Of a DNA stretch of 64,000 bases, positions 8,461-17,045 are shown one piece after another. This stretch comes from an uncultured Bacillota bacterium (GTDB taxonomy: Bacteria > Bacillota_I > Bacilli_A > RF39 > UBA660). The stretch's first letter is position 1. Every line of letters starts with the position of its first letter. The notes below the pieces were generated by a model that saw nothing but the letters and a program-made list of their open reading frames with translations, was not told the DNA's origin and made no database searches. The stretch covers positions 1 through 64,000 of the forward strand of contig CAJLEF010000004.1 of NCBI GenBank assembly GCA_905205665.1, written 5' to 3'. The translations under genes were made by a program, and so were the position numbers.

Positions 8461-8477
8461 AAAATACTAGTTTTTTT
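8095..8477 (+). repeat. 383-bp exact duplicate, copy 2
   Basis: Identical to 6748-7130 at a constant offset of 1347 bp. It ends inside the terminator T-tract (seven T here, ten in copy 1). Confidence 0.9.
8453..8477 (+). terminator. Intrinsic terminator overlapping the stop codon of array member 3
   Basis: Same AAAACTAG/CTAGTTTT stem and T run as after array member 2, carried in the duplicated block. Confidence 0.85.
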
Positions 8478-8487
8478 CTTTATTTAT

Positions 8488-8496
8488 TGATATAAT
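8488..8496 (+). promoter_or_regulatory. Extended -10 promoter of array member 4
   Basis: TGA-TATAAT follows the terminator and precedes the GTG start at 8523 by 26 bp. It is the third occurrence of this arrangement. Confidence 0.55.
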
Positions 8497-8522
8497 TTTT
8501 TATGTAAAGTTTGGTGATTGAT

Positions 8523-9857
8523 GTGAAAAACAGATTTCAATATATTTTTTTAGTTCTAATGGCGATATTTCTAATTATGCCTCAATATGTTAAGGCGTAT
8601 GTTACTGGCGTGAATGACTCAAATAAATTTATATATTTAGATGAGGTTAATGACAATTCTTACATAATGATGTGTTCTTATGTTCAAACAGAAACACTTC
8701 AGAAGGCTGGAAATCAAGGAACTTATAATGAATATGAGCGTATTAATATATATTACTTATATAATAACAATTGGAAAGTCGTTTGGGATAAGGCCAGTGG
8801 TATAACTACTTTGAATAGTTTGGTAGAGAAATCTGGTTTTTATCAAGATGTTTTTTCTAATGATTCAAAAGTTCATATTTCAGAGGAAGATGTTAATAGT
8901 TTAGCTTTAAAAGGAAAATGTCCCACTTCAGCATATGTTGATACTGGTGGGGGTTATTCAGAACTATGTCTAGGGTCAGAAAGTTATTGTAAAAGTAAAA
9001 CTAATTTTGGAACGTCCTTTGCTTCAAGTAAAGTATCTACCAGCAAAAATTATGATATAAATGATCATATAGTGAAATATTTTGAAAAATGGAGTCCTTC
9101 TATTAATAGTTGTACTGAATTGAGAAATAAAAATACTAGTATAAAAGAAACCTTAGAACAAGATTTTTTAAATAATTTTTTGCACGGAAAGGCTGTTCCT
9201 GATTTTATTCAAAACAATGAAAATTATATAAATGGCATGACTAAATTCACAAAAAAATTGACGAAAATAAAAGAAGATTGTGACAAAGAAGTAGAAAATG
9301 ATACAAGCTTAACTGAAGAAGAAAAAAAAGAATTAAAAAAGAAAAATCAAGAGGGCTTGGATAGTGTAGTTAATGATGTCGAAGATTTCAAGGATAATGT
9401 TAAAAATAATACAGAATCAGAATCAAAGTCAGATTCGGATGATGACGATAAAAGTGATTTTTCTGGTTATGACGTTAATGACACATCAATTGGAGAAATT
9501 TGCAGTATGCCTCAATATCGTAAAACTATGCGCTTTTTTGGAACAATAGTTACTTTTGCTAAATATATTGTTCCCTTAATAATTATTGCTTTTGGAATAA
9601 TGGACTTGTATAAAGCAGTAACAGGTGCTAAAGATGATGATATAAAAAAATCATTTAAAGCTATAATGGTAAGAATTGCTGCCGGTGTTTTAATCTTTTT
9701 ACTTCCTGGATTAGTCCAATTTTTCTTTAATATGTTAAATGAGTGGAGCAATTACAAAGTGGATGTTTGTTGTTGTACTGAATGTTTATTAAACTCTAGT
9801 TGTGATACTAATAGTTGTAATAGTGGTTCTTGTAAAATAGAAGGGATGAATAACTAA
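8523..9857 (+). CDS. Secreted ectodomain protein with C-terminal pilin-like module (array member 4)
   Basis: This 444-residue protein starts at a GTG placed four bases after GGTGAT; the TTG further upstream overlaps that ribosome binding site. It has a signal peptide (MKNRFQYIFLVLMAIFLI, cleavage near VKA), an ectodomain with several Cys, a charged helical stretch (about residues 225-310, TKKLTKIKEDCDKEVEN) that may form a coiled coil, and an acidic Asp/Ser linker. The pilin-like module follows (EICSMPQ, helix 1 with YIVPLIIIAFG, loop TGAKDDDIKKS, helix 2) with an unusually Cys-rich tail containing CCCTEC and further Cys. Its last base overlaps the next ATG, so members 4 to 6 form one short operon. 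Confidence 0.65.
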   Translation: MKNRFQYIFLVLMAIFLIMPQYVKAYVTGVNDSNKFIYLDEVNDNSYIMMCSYVQTETLQKAGNQGTYNEYERINIYYLYNNNWKVVWDKASGITTLNSLVEKSGFYQDVFSNDSKVHISEEDVNSLALKGKCPTSAYVDTGGGYSELCLGSESYCKSKTNFGTSFASSKVSTSKNYDINDHIVKYFEKWSPSINSCTELRNKNTSIKETLEQDFLNNFLHGKAVPDFIQNNENYINGMTKFTKKLTKIKEDCDKEVENDTSLTEEEKKELKKKNQEGLDSVVNDVEDFKDNVKNNTESESKSDSDDDDKSDFSGYDVNDTSIGEICSMPQYRKTMRFFGTIVTFAKYIVPLIIIAFGIMDLYKAVTGAKDDDIKKSFKAIMVRIAAGVLIFLLPGLVQFFFNMLNEWSNYKVDVCCCTECLLNSSCDTNSCNSGSCKIEGMNN

Positions 9858-10651
9858 TGAAAAAATATTTAATCTTAATAGTTGGTTTATTTATATTTAA
9901 TTTACCAATGGTAAATGCGGCTTATTATTATGTTCTTGATAATGGAAACTATAATTTGTGTGCAACAAATACAACGACTTGTTCTGAGGTTTCCAAGGAT
10001 GCCTCAGGGTTAACTGTTGATAATTCCAACAAAAGAATTAATTACAATAATGAATTTTATGAATTTGATTCTAGTTATCAAGAAAGTTATTATAAAACAA
10101 CTTATGGTCAAACGAGAATGTATTTTTATATGTCTAATGATGATTTTATTTTATGTAAAAGAAAACAAAATTGTCAGACATATTCAAGAAAAAAACTAGA
10201 AGATAACGGAGCCATTATTGCTAATAAGAGTCAAGTAGCACTTTCTAACGAAGAAATTTATTACTATAATTCAACATACGAATCATCTTCGGCAGGTGGT
10301 TCAAATAATGGTACCAATAATGCTTCTAATGATGATGTGGGATATTGTACTAAGTTAAAAGCACCTCTAGAATTTATTGGTAATATTGTTTTAATTTTTA
10401 AAATTATTATTCCAATTATAATCATTATTTTTGGTAGTGTAGATTTTTTTAGGGCCGTCATCGGAGCAAAAGATGATGAAATAAAAAAAGCAGGCAGAAT
10501 TCTTCTATTTAGAGTTTTAGCGGGTGTTATTATATTTTTGATTCCAACGATTGTAAGTGTGATTTTTAATTTAGTAAGTGATTTTGCAAATCTTAAAGGC
10601 TCTTTCAAATATTGTCAAAGATGTGTTTTTGATGTACGAAATTGTAAGTAG
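9857..10651 (+). CDS. Secreted ectodomain protein with C-terminal pilin-like module (array member 5)
   Basis: This 264-residue protein has a signal peptide ending at MVNA (about residue 21) and a small ectodomain (about 130 residues) rich in Tyr, Asn and Ser. The ectodomain seems to contain two similar halves: YYYVLDNGNYNLCATNTTTCS near residue 23 and FYMSNDDFILCKRKQNCQTYS near 90, each with a pair of Cys. The pilin-like module follows (GYCTKLK, helix 1 with IFKIIIPIIIIIFG, IGAKDDEIKKAGR, helix 2, tail CQRC). It overlaps the previous gene by one base and is followed eight bases later by member 6. No known domain is recognised in the head. Confidence 0.65.
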   Translation: MKKYLILIVGLFIFNLPMVNAAYYYVLDNGNYNLCATNTTTCSEVSKDASGLTVDNSNKRINYNNEFYEFDSSYQESYYKTTYGQTRMYFYMSNDDFILCKRKQNCQTYSRKKLEDNGAIIANKSQVALSNEEIYYYNSTYESSSAGGSNNGTNNASNDDVGYCTKLKAPLEFIGNIVLIFKIIIPIIIIIFGSVDFFRAVIGAKDDEIKKAGRILLFRVLAGVIIFLIPTIVSVIFNLVSDFANLKGSFKYCQRCVFDVRNCK

Positions 10652-10659
10652 GTGAAAAG

Positions 10660-11154
10660 ATGAAATTAAAATATTTTACGATTATAATATTAACTTTCTT
10701 TTTAAGTTTAGGCATTGTTAATGCAAAAGAAGTTATGCCATTAAACGAAATTAATCCAATTGGTCAAAATGAAACTGTACTTTTAGTAGGAGAGACTACT
10801 ACAACAACTGAAGCCTCTGCTTCTCAAAATCCTAATTATTGCACAGGTTTACGTTCTACCTTTGTTTTTATTGGTCATTTAATTCGTCTTGCTAAAATTT
10901 TAATACCAATTATTGTTATCATTTTTGGAACGTTAGACTTTTTTAAAGCCGTAACAGGTGCTAAAGATGATGAAATAAAAAAAGCAGCTAAATCATTACT
11001 ATTTAGAGCATTAGCCGGAGTGTGTATTTTCTTTTTACCTGCGGTTATAGACTTTATTTTTAGCCTTGTTGATGGTTGGAGTAACAGTGAATACGAATCT
11101 GGCTACCAAGACTGTTTTAAATGTGTTTGGGATGTTGGTAGCTGTACAAAATAA
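10660..11154 (+). CDS. Pilin-like two-helix protein with signal peptide (array member 6)
   Basis: This 164-residue protein is the minimal secreted form. A signal peptide ends at IVNA (about residue 22), followed by a 45-residue Thr-rich spacer, a conserved Cys (NYCTG) and the two-helix module (helix 1 with LIPIIVIIFGTLDFF, loop TGAKDDEIKKAAKS, helix 2). The tail ends in CFKC and a further Cys. It lies eight bases after member 5, with a GGTGA ribosome binding site, and closes this transcription unit with a terminator at its stop codon. By size and topology it is the closest in the array to a classical VirB2/TrbC pilin and may be the major subunit; that ranking is inference. Confidence 0.68.
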   Translation: MKLKYFTIIILTFFLSLGIVNAKEVMPLNEINPIGQNETVLLVGETTTTTEASASQNPNYCTGLRSTFVFIGHLIRLAKILIPIIVIIFGTLDFFKAVTGAKDDEIKKAAKSLLFRALAGVCIFFLPAVIDFIFSLVDGWSNSEYESGYQDCFKCVWDVGSCTK

Positions 11155-11182
11155 TGTAATTGTAAAAGGTTACATTTTTTTC
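11153..11182 (+). terminator. Intrinsic terminator after array member 6
   Basis: The stem AATGTAA/TTACATT begins within the stop codon and is followed by a T run. Confidence 0.85.
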
Positions 11183-11211
11183 TTGTTATAAAGTACTATT
11201 TCTAGTATAAT
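11183..11211 (+). promoter_or_regulatory. Sigma-A-type promoter of the peptidase/VirB6/VirB3/VirB4 operon
   Basis: TTGTTA (11183-11188), a 17-bp spacer and TATAAT (11206-11211) lie 25 bp before the start at 11237. It can drive the five closely spaced genes down to the terminator at 17044. Confidence 0.65.
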
Positions 11212-11236
11212 TTAAGATGAAAACGAGCGTGAAATT

Positions 11237-12259
11237 ATGAATAAAAAGCTGTATTTATTATTAATTTTGTTTTGTATGTATGTGTGTATAGGTATAAGCG
11301 TTAATGCGGCCGAATGTCAACAAATAACTGAAAGTAATATTCAAACTTATTTTGCTATTGATTATGAAGATGTAACTTATTGTAGTGGTTCACGTAACTT
11401 AAAAAGTGCTGGTTGTTTTCCTCTTACGATTGCATCTATTTTAAAAAGTTATGGCAAAGATTATACACCTGTAAATGTTTCTAGTTATCTATGTGAACAT
11501 TATCAGTCAATGGCTCAAAATGCTCAGTATGGGACTATTTTAATTGCAAATGATGTAAAAGATGAATTTGGAATGGATATTGAAAAAATAGATAGTACCA
11601 TGACTGCTATTAATAATACTTTGGCTAGTGGTAAATCAGTTTTAGCTTCGATAAACTCCAATAGTATCTTTACAAGCGGTACGCATTATATTGGAATTGT
11701 TTTAAAAAAAGATAGTGAGTATTATATTATCAATACAGGTTCTAAAAATAATGCTGGTATAACAAGTGGTTGGTATTCCAAAGAATCGGTGCAACAGAAT
11801 GTAGTTAATTCTCTAAATAATGGAATGTGGTCAATAATGCCAAGAAATTGTGCAAATACTACAAATAATGGGACAAATACAACAACTAATACAGAACATA
11901 GCCCTTCTGAAGATCCTTATCCAGGGGCAGGTCCGAATTTAGATACTGATGCCGATGTTAAATGTAATAAGATTTTTAAAAAAAATGATAGTGATGAGTT
12001 TAATGATTTAGGCCAATTTTTACAAGATGTTTTTTTAGGTATTAGACTTTTAGCCCCAGCCTTAGTTATTATTTTATCAACTATTGATTATATAAAAGCC
12101 ATCGCCGCATCTAATCAAGATAATTTGAAAAAAGTAAATCAAAAAACAATAAAAAGAGTTATTGCAGGTCTTATTGTATTCTTTATTCCATTATTATTAG
12201 ATATTTTGTTTAAATTATTTGGTATTTATGATTTATCAACCTGTGGAATAGGTAGTTAG
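11237..12259 (+). CDS. C39-like papain-fold peptidase fused to a pilin-like module (array member 7)
   Basis: This 340-residue protein has a signal peptide ending at VNA (about residue 24), then a domain resembling C39-type papain-like peptidases. A Cys sits in the helix-start motif SAGCFPLTIASIL (Cys near residue 58), and a His lies in GTHYIGIV followed by an Asn in YYIINTG, in the expected Cys-His-Asn/Asp order. A Thr/Asn-rich linker leads to a diverged two-helix module (LLAPALVIILSTIDYIKAIAAS, loop with KKVNQKTIKR, helix 2 VFFIPLLLDIL) that lacks the tail CxxC. It heads the operon with the VirB6-, VirB3- and VirB4-like genes. It could process the other array members or open the wall; which one is not visible. 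Confidence 0.6.
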   Translation: MNKKLYLLLILFCMYVCIGISVNAAECQQITESNIQTYFAIDYEDVTYCSGSRNLKSAGCFPLTIASILKSYGKDYTPVNVSSYLCEHYQSMAQNAQYGTILIANDVKDEFGMDIEKIDSTMTAINNTLASGKSVLASINSNSIFTSGTHYIGIVLKKDSEYYIINTGSKNNAGITSGWYSKESVQQNVVNSLNNGMWSIMPRNCANTTNNGTNTTTNTEHSPSEDPYPGAGPNLDTDADVKCNKIFKKNDSDEFNDLGQFLQDVFLGIRLLAPALVIILSTIDYIKAIAASNQDNLKKVNQKTIKRVIAGLIVFFIPLLLDILFKLFGIYDLSTCGIGS

Positions 12260-12273
12260 AAAGGAGTAATAGT

Positions 12274-14379
12274 ATGTTAAAAATGTTTTTTTTAGTTGCT
12301 AACCCAGTTACTAGTTGGTTCAATAACCAAATACATAGATTTTTACTATGGCTTGACCAATCTGTTTATTGGTTTGCAGCTCAATGTTATCAATTATTTA
12401 TGAAACTTTCTACAGCCCAGATTTTTACAGACGATTTCTTTTCAAGTTTTGCTAAACGAATATATGCTATATTGGGCGTTTTTATGCTGTTTTATTTGGT
12501 ATATGCTTTATTAAATGCTATTGTAGATCCTGATAAATTGACAAATGACAAAGGAGCAGGCAAAATAGCCGTAAATTTAATTATTTCTCTTACCTTGTTA
12601 GGACTTTTACCTAATATTTTTGATTTAGCCTATCGTATGCAAAATTTTGTTTTATCATCTAATTTACTTGGAGCAATGATACTTGGCTCAGATGTAGTAG
12701 ATGTTTCTGATTCTGAAAGTGTAAAGGAAAATAATGAAAGTTTAATTCGCTTTGGTGATTATGCTTCATTTACCGTTTTAAATTCCTTTTTGAATCCCGA
12801 AAATGTTAATCCTACTTTAGATGATGGATATAATTGGTATGGTATCAAAAAGGAAATTTTGGAAGAAGGAAAATGGGAAAATTTAACATTATTATCAAAC
12901 GCTGTTTCTAATGGAATCTCTATTGATGGAGAAAATGTTGTTTTGACGTATCGTCCTATTGTTTCAACAGCTGCCGGTATTTTCTTAATCTATATATTAC
13001 TTTCTTTTACCTTGGATTTAGGAATTCGTGTAGTAAAATTTGCTTTTTATGAACTTCTAGCGCCTATTCCTATCGTCTTAAGAATAATACCTAGTAAAAA
13101 AGGAACTTTTGATAAATGGTTAAAACAGACATTAAGTGTTTATTTTGAAGTGTTTGTTCGGGTTGGTTTAATGTATATTGCCATATATTTTATCAATGCT
13201 ATTACTTCAAACAGTGTTATAGTCAGTGATTGGCTAGAAAATGGCGGGGTGCAGGGAAAATTAGCCCTAGCAATTATCATCATTGGCGTGTTTGCCTTTG
13301 CTAAACAAGCTCCTAAAATTATTAGTGATGTTCTTGGAATCGATACAGGAGGTCTTAAACTTGGCATCGGTGACAAGCTTAAAGCTGGTGGTTTCTTTGG
13401 AGCTGGAGCTGTATTGGGAGCTGGAGCGACAGGATTAGTTAGAAATGGAATCCATGGAGCTGGTAATGTTTTTAATAGTGGAAGATTAGCATTTTCTAAT
13501 TTAAAAAATCGTGAATTTAAATCATCATTAAAAAATGCTGGCAAAGCACTTTTAGGGGTAGGAACTGGTATAGGATCGACAATAGCCGGTGCAACCTCAG
13601 GTATGTATAATGCTTATGGTAGTGCAAAAAAAGCTGGCAGTTTTAAAGATATGACCAAAGCCGCAGGAGAAGGTGCTAAAAAAAGTTTTGATAATAGAGT
13701 TAAGAGAGCAAACTATATAGCTACTAATAATGGCATTCTTGGGAGTGCTAAAGCCAAGGCAATTGATACATTTGGTGTAGCTAAAGAATGGGCAACAGGA
13801 ACACCATTGAACAGTTTCTTATCTCGTGTTAAATTCAAAGAAGATTTTTATAAAGAATTTGATGAATATAAAACATTATATGAAAATCCAGAATACAATG
13901 CTATGGATGCACAATTAAATCACTTACAAGCCTTAAAAGCGCAGGGGGCAACTGTAACTGAAGATGGAACAGATATAGGAACAGCTATTGACACAATGAA
14001 GGCTGCCATGACAAACAAGCGTCTTGCAGCGATTTCCAAGAATCCGGATGCTGCCGCATACATTGCTTATAATATGGCAAAGTTTGCAAAAGACAACTAT
14101 CAACTTTATAATTCAGATGATGTTGATTTTGATTTTAATGGTCAAGATATAAATGACTTTATTTTGAAGGGCAATAAAGTTTATCACCAAAATGGTAATG
14201 AGTGGAATGCAGATGAATTAAAAAGATTGTATGAGGATACAGATGTTGATGTTACCGCTGGTTTTAGAACTTCAAACAGCATGAAAGCACAAATTGGTGC
14301 AAGTAAAGCAGCATTAAAGGCGGCAAAACAAACACCTGCTTATAAGGAAGCAGCAAAAAAAGAAGCAGCAAAAAAATAA
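12274..14379 (+). CDS. VirB6/TrbL-like polytopic membrane protein of a type IV secretion-like system
   Basis: This 701-residue protein has an N-terminal half with about six to eight hydrophobic segments (for example around residues 60-80, 95-115, 225-245, 290-310 and 325-345). The helix pair around YELLAPIPIVLRIIPSKKGTFDKWLKQTLSVYFEVFVRVG resembles the conserved core of VirB6/TrbL proteins from Gram-positive conjugation systems. A Gly/Ala-rich region follows (about 365-460), then a long charged, probably cytoplasmic tail ending in Ala/Lys repeats. VirB6 proteins form the inner-membrane channel platform with VirB3 and VirB4, the next genes. AAAGGAG precedes the start. Confidence 0.7.
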   Translation: MLKMFFLVANPVTSWFNNQIHRFLLWLDQSVYWFAAQCYQLFMKLSTAQIFTDDFFSSFAKRIYAILGVFMLFYLVYALLNAIVDPDKLTNDKGAGKIAVNLIISLTLLGLLPNIFDLAYRMQNFVLSSNLLGAMILGSDVVDVSDSESVKENNESLIRFGDYASFTVLNSFLNPENVNPTLDDGYNWYGIKKEILEEGKWENLTLLSNAVSNGISIDGENVVLTYRPIVSTAAGIFLIYILLSFTLDLGIRVVKFAFYELLAPIPIVLRIIPSKKGTFDKWLKQTLSVYFEVFVRVGLMYIAIYFINAITSNSVIVSDWLENGGVQGKLALAIIIIGVFAFAKQAPKIISDVLGIDTGGLKLGIGDKLKAGGFFGAGAVLGAGATGLVRNGIHGAGNVFNSGRLAFSNLKNREFKSSLKNAGKALLGVGTGIGSTIAGATSGMYNAYGSAKKAGSFKDMTKAAGEGAKKSFDNRVKRANYIATNNGILGSAKAKAIDTFGVAKEWATGTPLNSFLSRVKFKEDFYKEFDEYKTLYENPEYNAMDAQLNHLQALKAQGATVTEDGTDIGTAIDTMKAAMTNKRLAAISKNPDAAAYIAYNMAKFAKDNYQLYNSDDVDFDFNGQDINDFILKGNKVYHQNGNEWNADELKRLYEDTDVDVTAGFRTSNSMKAQIGASKAALKAAKQTPAYKEAAKKEAAKK

Positions 14380-14399
14380 TAGAAAAGGGGTAAATTTAA

Positions 14400-14708
14400 A
14401 TGAATCAATATTTAATACCTGCCAATACAAAGAAGTCAAAACTTATTCTTGGCTTCTTTACTTGGATTGATTTAGCAATATTTGGTACCGGTTGTGGTAT
14501 TACATTACTACTTTTGTTAATTTTCCAAGGCATGGATTTTACAACAGCTATCATTGTATTATTGCCTGCTTTGATATCGGGATTTTTAGTTATCCCGGTA
14601 CCAAATTATCATAATGTTTTACAACTTATTACTAATATTGTGACATTTGCATTGGGAAGAAAAAGGTATTATTGGAAAGGCTGGTGTATTAAAGATGGCG
14701 AAAAATAA
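14400..14708 (+). CDS. PrgI/VirB3-like small membrane protein
   Basis: This 102-residue protein matches the PrgI family of Gram-positive type IV secretion systems: an N-terminal YLIPANTKKSKLILGFFTWID, two hydrophobic helices (about 25-45 and 50-68) and the basic C terminus GRKRYYWKGW. PrgI is the VirB3 equivalent that works next to the VirB4 ATPase. Its last 14 bases overlap the following VirB4 gene, which indicates translational coupling. Confidence 0.82.
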   Translation: MNQYLIPANTKKSKLILGFFTWIDLAIFGTGCGITLLLLLIFQGMDFTTAIIVLLPALISGFLVIPVPNYHNVLQLITNIVTFALGRKRYYWKGWCIKDGEK

Positions 14709-15264
14709 AAAAGAAGAAATAGCAAGTAAATGGAGTGAAGATTGGGTTCCTCTTAAAAATATCATGAATGGTATGATTCAACTTGAAAATGGAGAATATG
14801 TAACAGGAGTTAAAATTGCTCCTAAAAATATTTTTATTTTGGATGCTGGAACTAGAGACAATGTTATTTATCAATTAAGAAATTTTTATAATTCTATTAA
14901 TTTTGAATTTTGGCTTGTTGTTGCTGATCGTCCAGTAGATATTAATGTTTATCTATCTCAATTACAAATTCAATTTAATCGCGCAAATAATGCGATCACT
15001 CGTAAACTTGTTCAAGAAGATATTAACAAGGCTAACATGTTTATGAGTGCAGAATATAACGTAGTAGATACCGAATATTATATTTTATTTAAAGAAAAGA
15101 AAATGGATGTTATTCAAAAAAGGTTACATACTTTAATAAGCAATTTAGCTAACTGTGGCTTAAATAGTCAACAAACAAGTAATAATGATTTAAGAGTTAT
15201 TTTAGATAATTTCTTTAATGGTGGGGCAGCCACGACTTTTAGTGGGATGGTAGGTGTACGATGA
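14695..15264 (+). CDS. VirB4-like protein, N-terminal part (separate polypeptide)
   Basis: This 189-residue protein corresponds to the N-terminal domain of VirB4/TrbE/PrgJ ATPases, including the entry segment DWVPLKNIMNGMIQLENGEYVTGVKIAPKN and LQIQFNRANN. It has no P-loop. The start at 14695 (MAKNKKEEIASKW) is preferred over an upstream in-frame ATG that would overlap more of the PrgI gene. It ends in TGA overlapping the ATG of the ATPase part (ATGA at 15261-15264). In most systems both parts are one chain. Either this is a stable fission with both halves made and assembled, or a single frame disruption; the clean ATGA junction favours fission. Confidence 0.75.
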   Translation: MAKNKKEEIASKWSEDWVPLKNIMNGMIQLENGEYVTGVKIAPKNIFILDAGTRDNVIYQLRNFYNSINFEFWLVVADRPVDINVYLSQLQIQFNRANNAITRKLVQEDINKANMFMSAEYNVVDTEYYILFKEKKMDVIQKRLHTLISNLANCGLNSQQTSNNDLRVILDNFFNGGAATTFSGMVGVR

Positions 15265-17045
15265 ATATAAAAGCACAAATAGCTCCTAAAGGAGTAGAAT
15301 TTAAACCAACAGAATTTATGATGAGTGGTAAGTATTGTACCATCTTAACTATTGTTAGTTATCCTAAATTTATTGATCAAGGATATTTAGCTAACTTAAC
15401 TAATTTAAGTGGCATTAAAATTGTTGCTAAACACATTCCAATTGAATTATCAACATTACAAAGAATGATTAATAAAGAAATTGCGGATTTAAAATTGAGA
15501 TATCAAAGTGAACATGATAAAACGATTCAAGAAAGAATTCGTCAAGATTATGAATCATTGGAACAATTTATTTCCATGTTAGTATCTACTCAATCAAGAA
15601 TTTATGATTTTCAACTTCATATCTTAATTTCTGCTGATACTAAAGATGATATGGAAAATAAAAAGATGCAAGTAAGAAATTACTTAGATGCTTTAGGTAT
15701 GCGTGGTATTTCTTTAATGTTTGAACAAGAAAAAGTTTTGAAATCTATGATTCCTATATTTCCTAAACAAGATGTGGAAGACCGGGTTGGAACGCCTATC
15801 CCATCTCCAACCATTGCTGCGATGTATCCATTTATTTTTGATAGCATCAAAGATCCTGGAAACAGTACTTTATTTGGGGTAGATTTTTCTGGTGGCGTTG
15901 TTTTATTCAATCAATTTTTGTATCAAATAAAAAAAGAGAACAACCGTAATAATGCGAATATTATTATTTTAGGTTCTTCTGGTTCTGGTAAATCAACGGC
16001 TGCCAAACTTTTACTTAGAAGTCATATTCGTAATGAGTATAAACTTGTTTGTATTGACCCTGAAGGGGAACTTGGCGAAATGACAACTAATATGGGAGGA
16101 GATTTCCTAGACCTTGGTAAAGGTGGAGAATTCGGTATGGTTAATCCTCTTGAAATTGTTATTGATGCAGATCCTGAAGAAATTAGTCAAGGCCTTGGTT
16201 ATACGGTTTTAACAAGAACAATTCAACAATTAAAAGCATTTATGAAGTACTATAGTCCTGATATTGAAGAAGATGTTTTAACTATGTTTAGTGAGGTTGT
16301 TCAAGATACTTACAAACGTTATAAAATTGATTATGATACAGATTATAGCAAATTTACAAGTGAAGATTATCCAACATTTGATGATGTTTATGCCACAATT
16401 AAAGGTAGACTTTTATCCATGACGGAGAAAACTCATGAAAGAGATGTTATGGAAAGACTTGAACTTAAAGTTAGACCTTTAGTTAAAGAACTTCGTTATT
16501 ATTTTACAGGACATACTACTCTAGATATTCATAGTGATTTTATTGTCTTTAATATTAAAGAATTAATGACAGCTGATGAAAATGTTCGTAATGCGTTATT
16601 CTTCAATGTTTTAAAATATGCTTGGGGTCTATGTCTTGATCCTACTGTCAATACTGTTATGTATGTCGATGAAGCTCACGTGTTATTATCTACTAAAAAT
16701 GAATTAGGGGCCGAATTCTTAGCTCAAATTCAAAGACGTAGTAGAAAATATAACACAGGAACAATTATTGTTACTCAACAACCAACAGACTTTGCAGCAC
16801 CAAGTATTATAATGCATGGTAAAGCTATATTTGATAATGCTTCTTATTATCTTATTATGGGAATGAAAAAACAGGCTGTTGATGATTTATCTAAATTAAT
16901 TGATTTAAATGACAGTGAGAAAGATAGTATTAAATATTACAATCAAGGAGAAGCCTTATTTGTCTGTGGTAATAGACGAATGAGAATAAATATTATTGCT
17001 ACCCAAGAAGAACTTGATTCTTTCGGTGCTGGTGGCGGACTATAG
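15261..17045 (+). CDS. virB4: VirB4-like secretion ATPase, ATPase part
   Basis: This 594-residue protein holds the catalytic half of VirB4. It has a Walker A at 238-246 (GSSGSGKST), the following CIDPEGELGEMT segment, a Walker B near residue 465 (VMYVDEAHVLL), and the QIQRRSRKYNTGTIIVTQQPTDF motif typical of VirB4/TraC ATPases. The first 200 residues continue the N-terminal domain that starts in the preceding gene. VirB4 powers assembly of type IV secretion machines and moves pilin subunits out of the membrane. It is the last gene of the operon and ends at a terminator. No VirD4-type coupling ATPase is present nearby. Confidence 0.9.
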   Translation: MNIKAQIAPKGVEFKPTEFMMSGKYCTILTIVSYPKFIDQGYLANLTNLSGIKIVAKHIPIELSTLQRMINKEIADLKLRYQSEHDKTIQERIRQDYESLEQFISMLVSTQSRIYDFQLHILISADTKDDMENKKMQVRNYLDALGMRGISLMFEQEKVLKSMIPIFPKQDVEDRVGTPIPSPTIAAMYPFIFDSIKDPGNSTLFGVDFSGGVVLFNQFLYQIKKENNRNNANIIILGSSGSGKSTAAKLLLRSHIRNEYKLVCIDPEGELGEMTTNMGGDFLDLGKGGEFGMVNPLEIVIDADPEEISQGLGYTVLTRTIQQLKAFMKYYSPDIEEDVLTMFSEVVQDTYKRYKIDYDTDYSKFTSEDYPTFDDVYATIKGRLLSMTEKTHERDVMERLELKVRPLVKELRYYFTGHTTLDIHSDFIVFNIKELMTADENVRNALFFNVLKYAWGLCLDPTVNTVMYVDEAHVLLSTKNELGAEFLAQIQRRSRKYNTGTIIVTQQPTDFAAPSIIMHGKAIFDNASYYLIMGMKKQAVDDLSKLIDLNDSEKDSIKYYNQGEALFVCGNRRMRINIIATQEELDSFGAGGGL

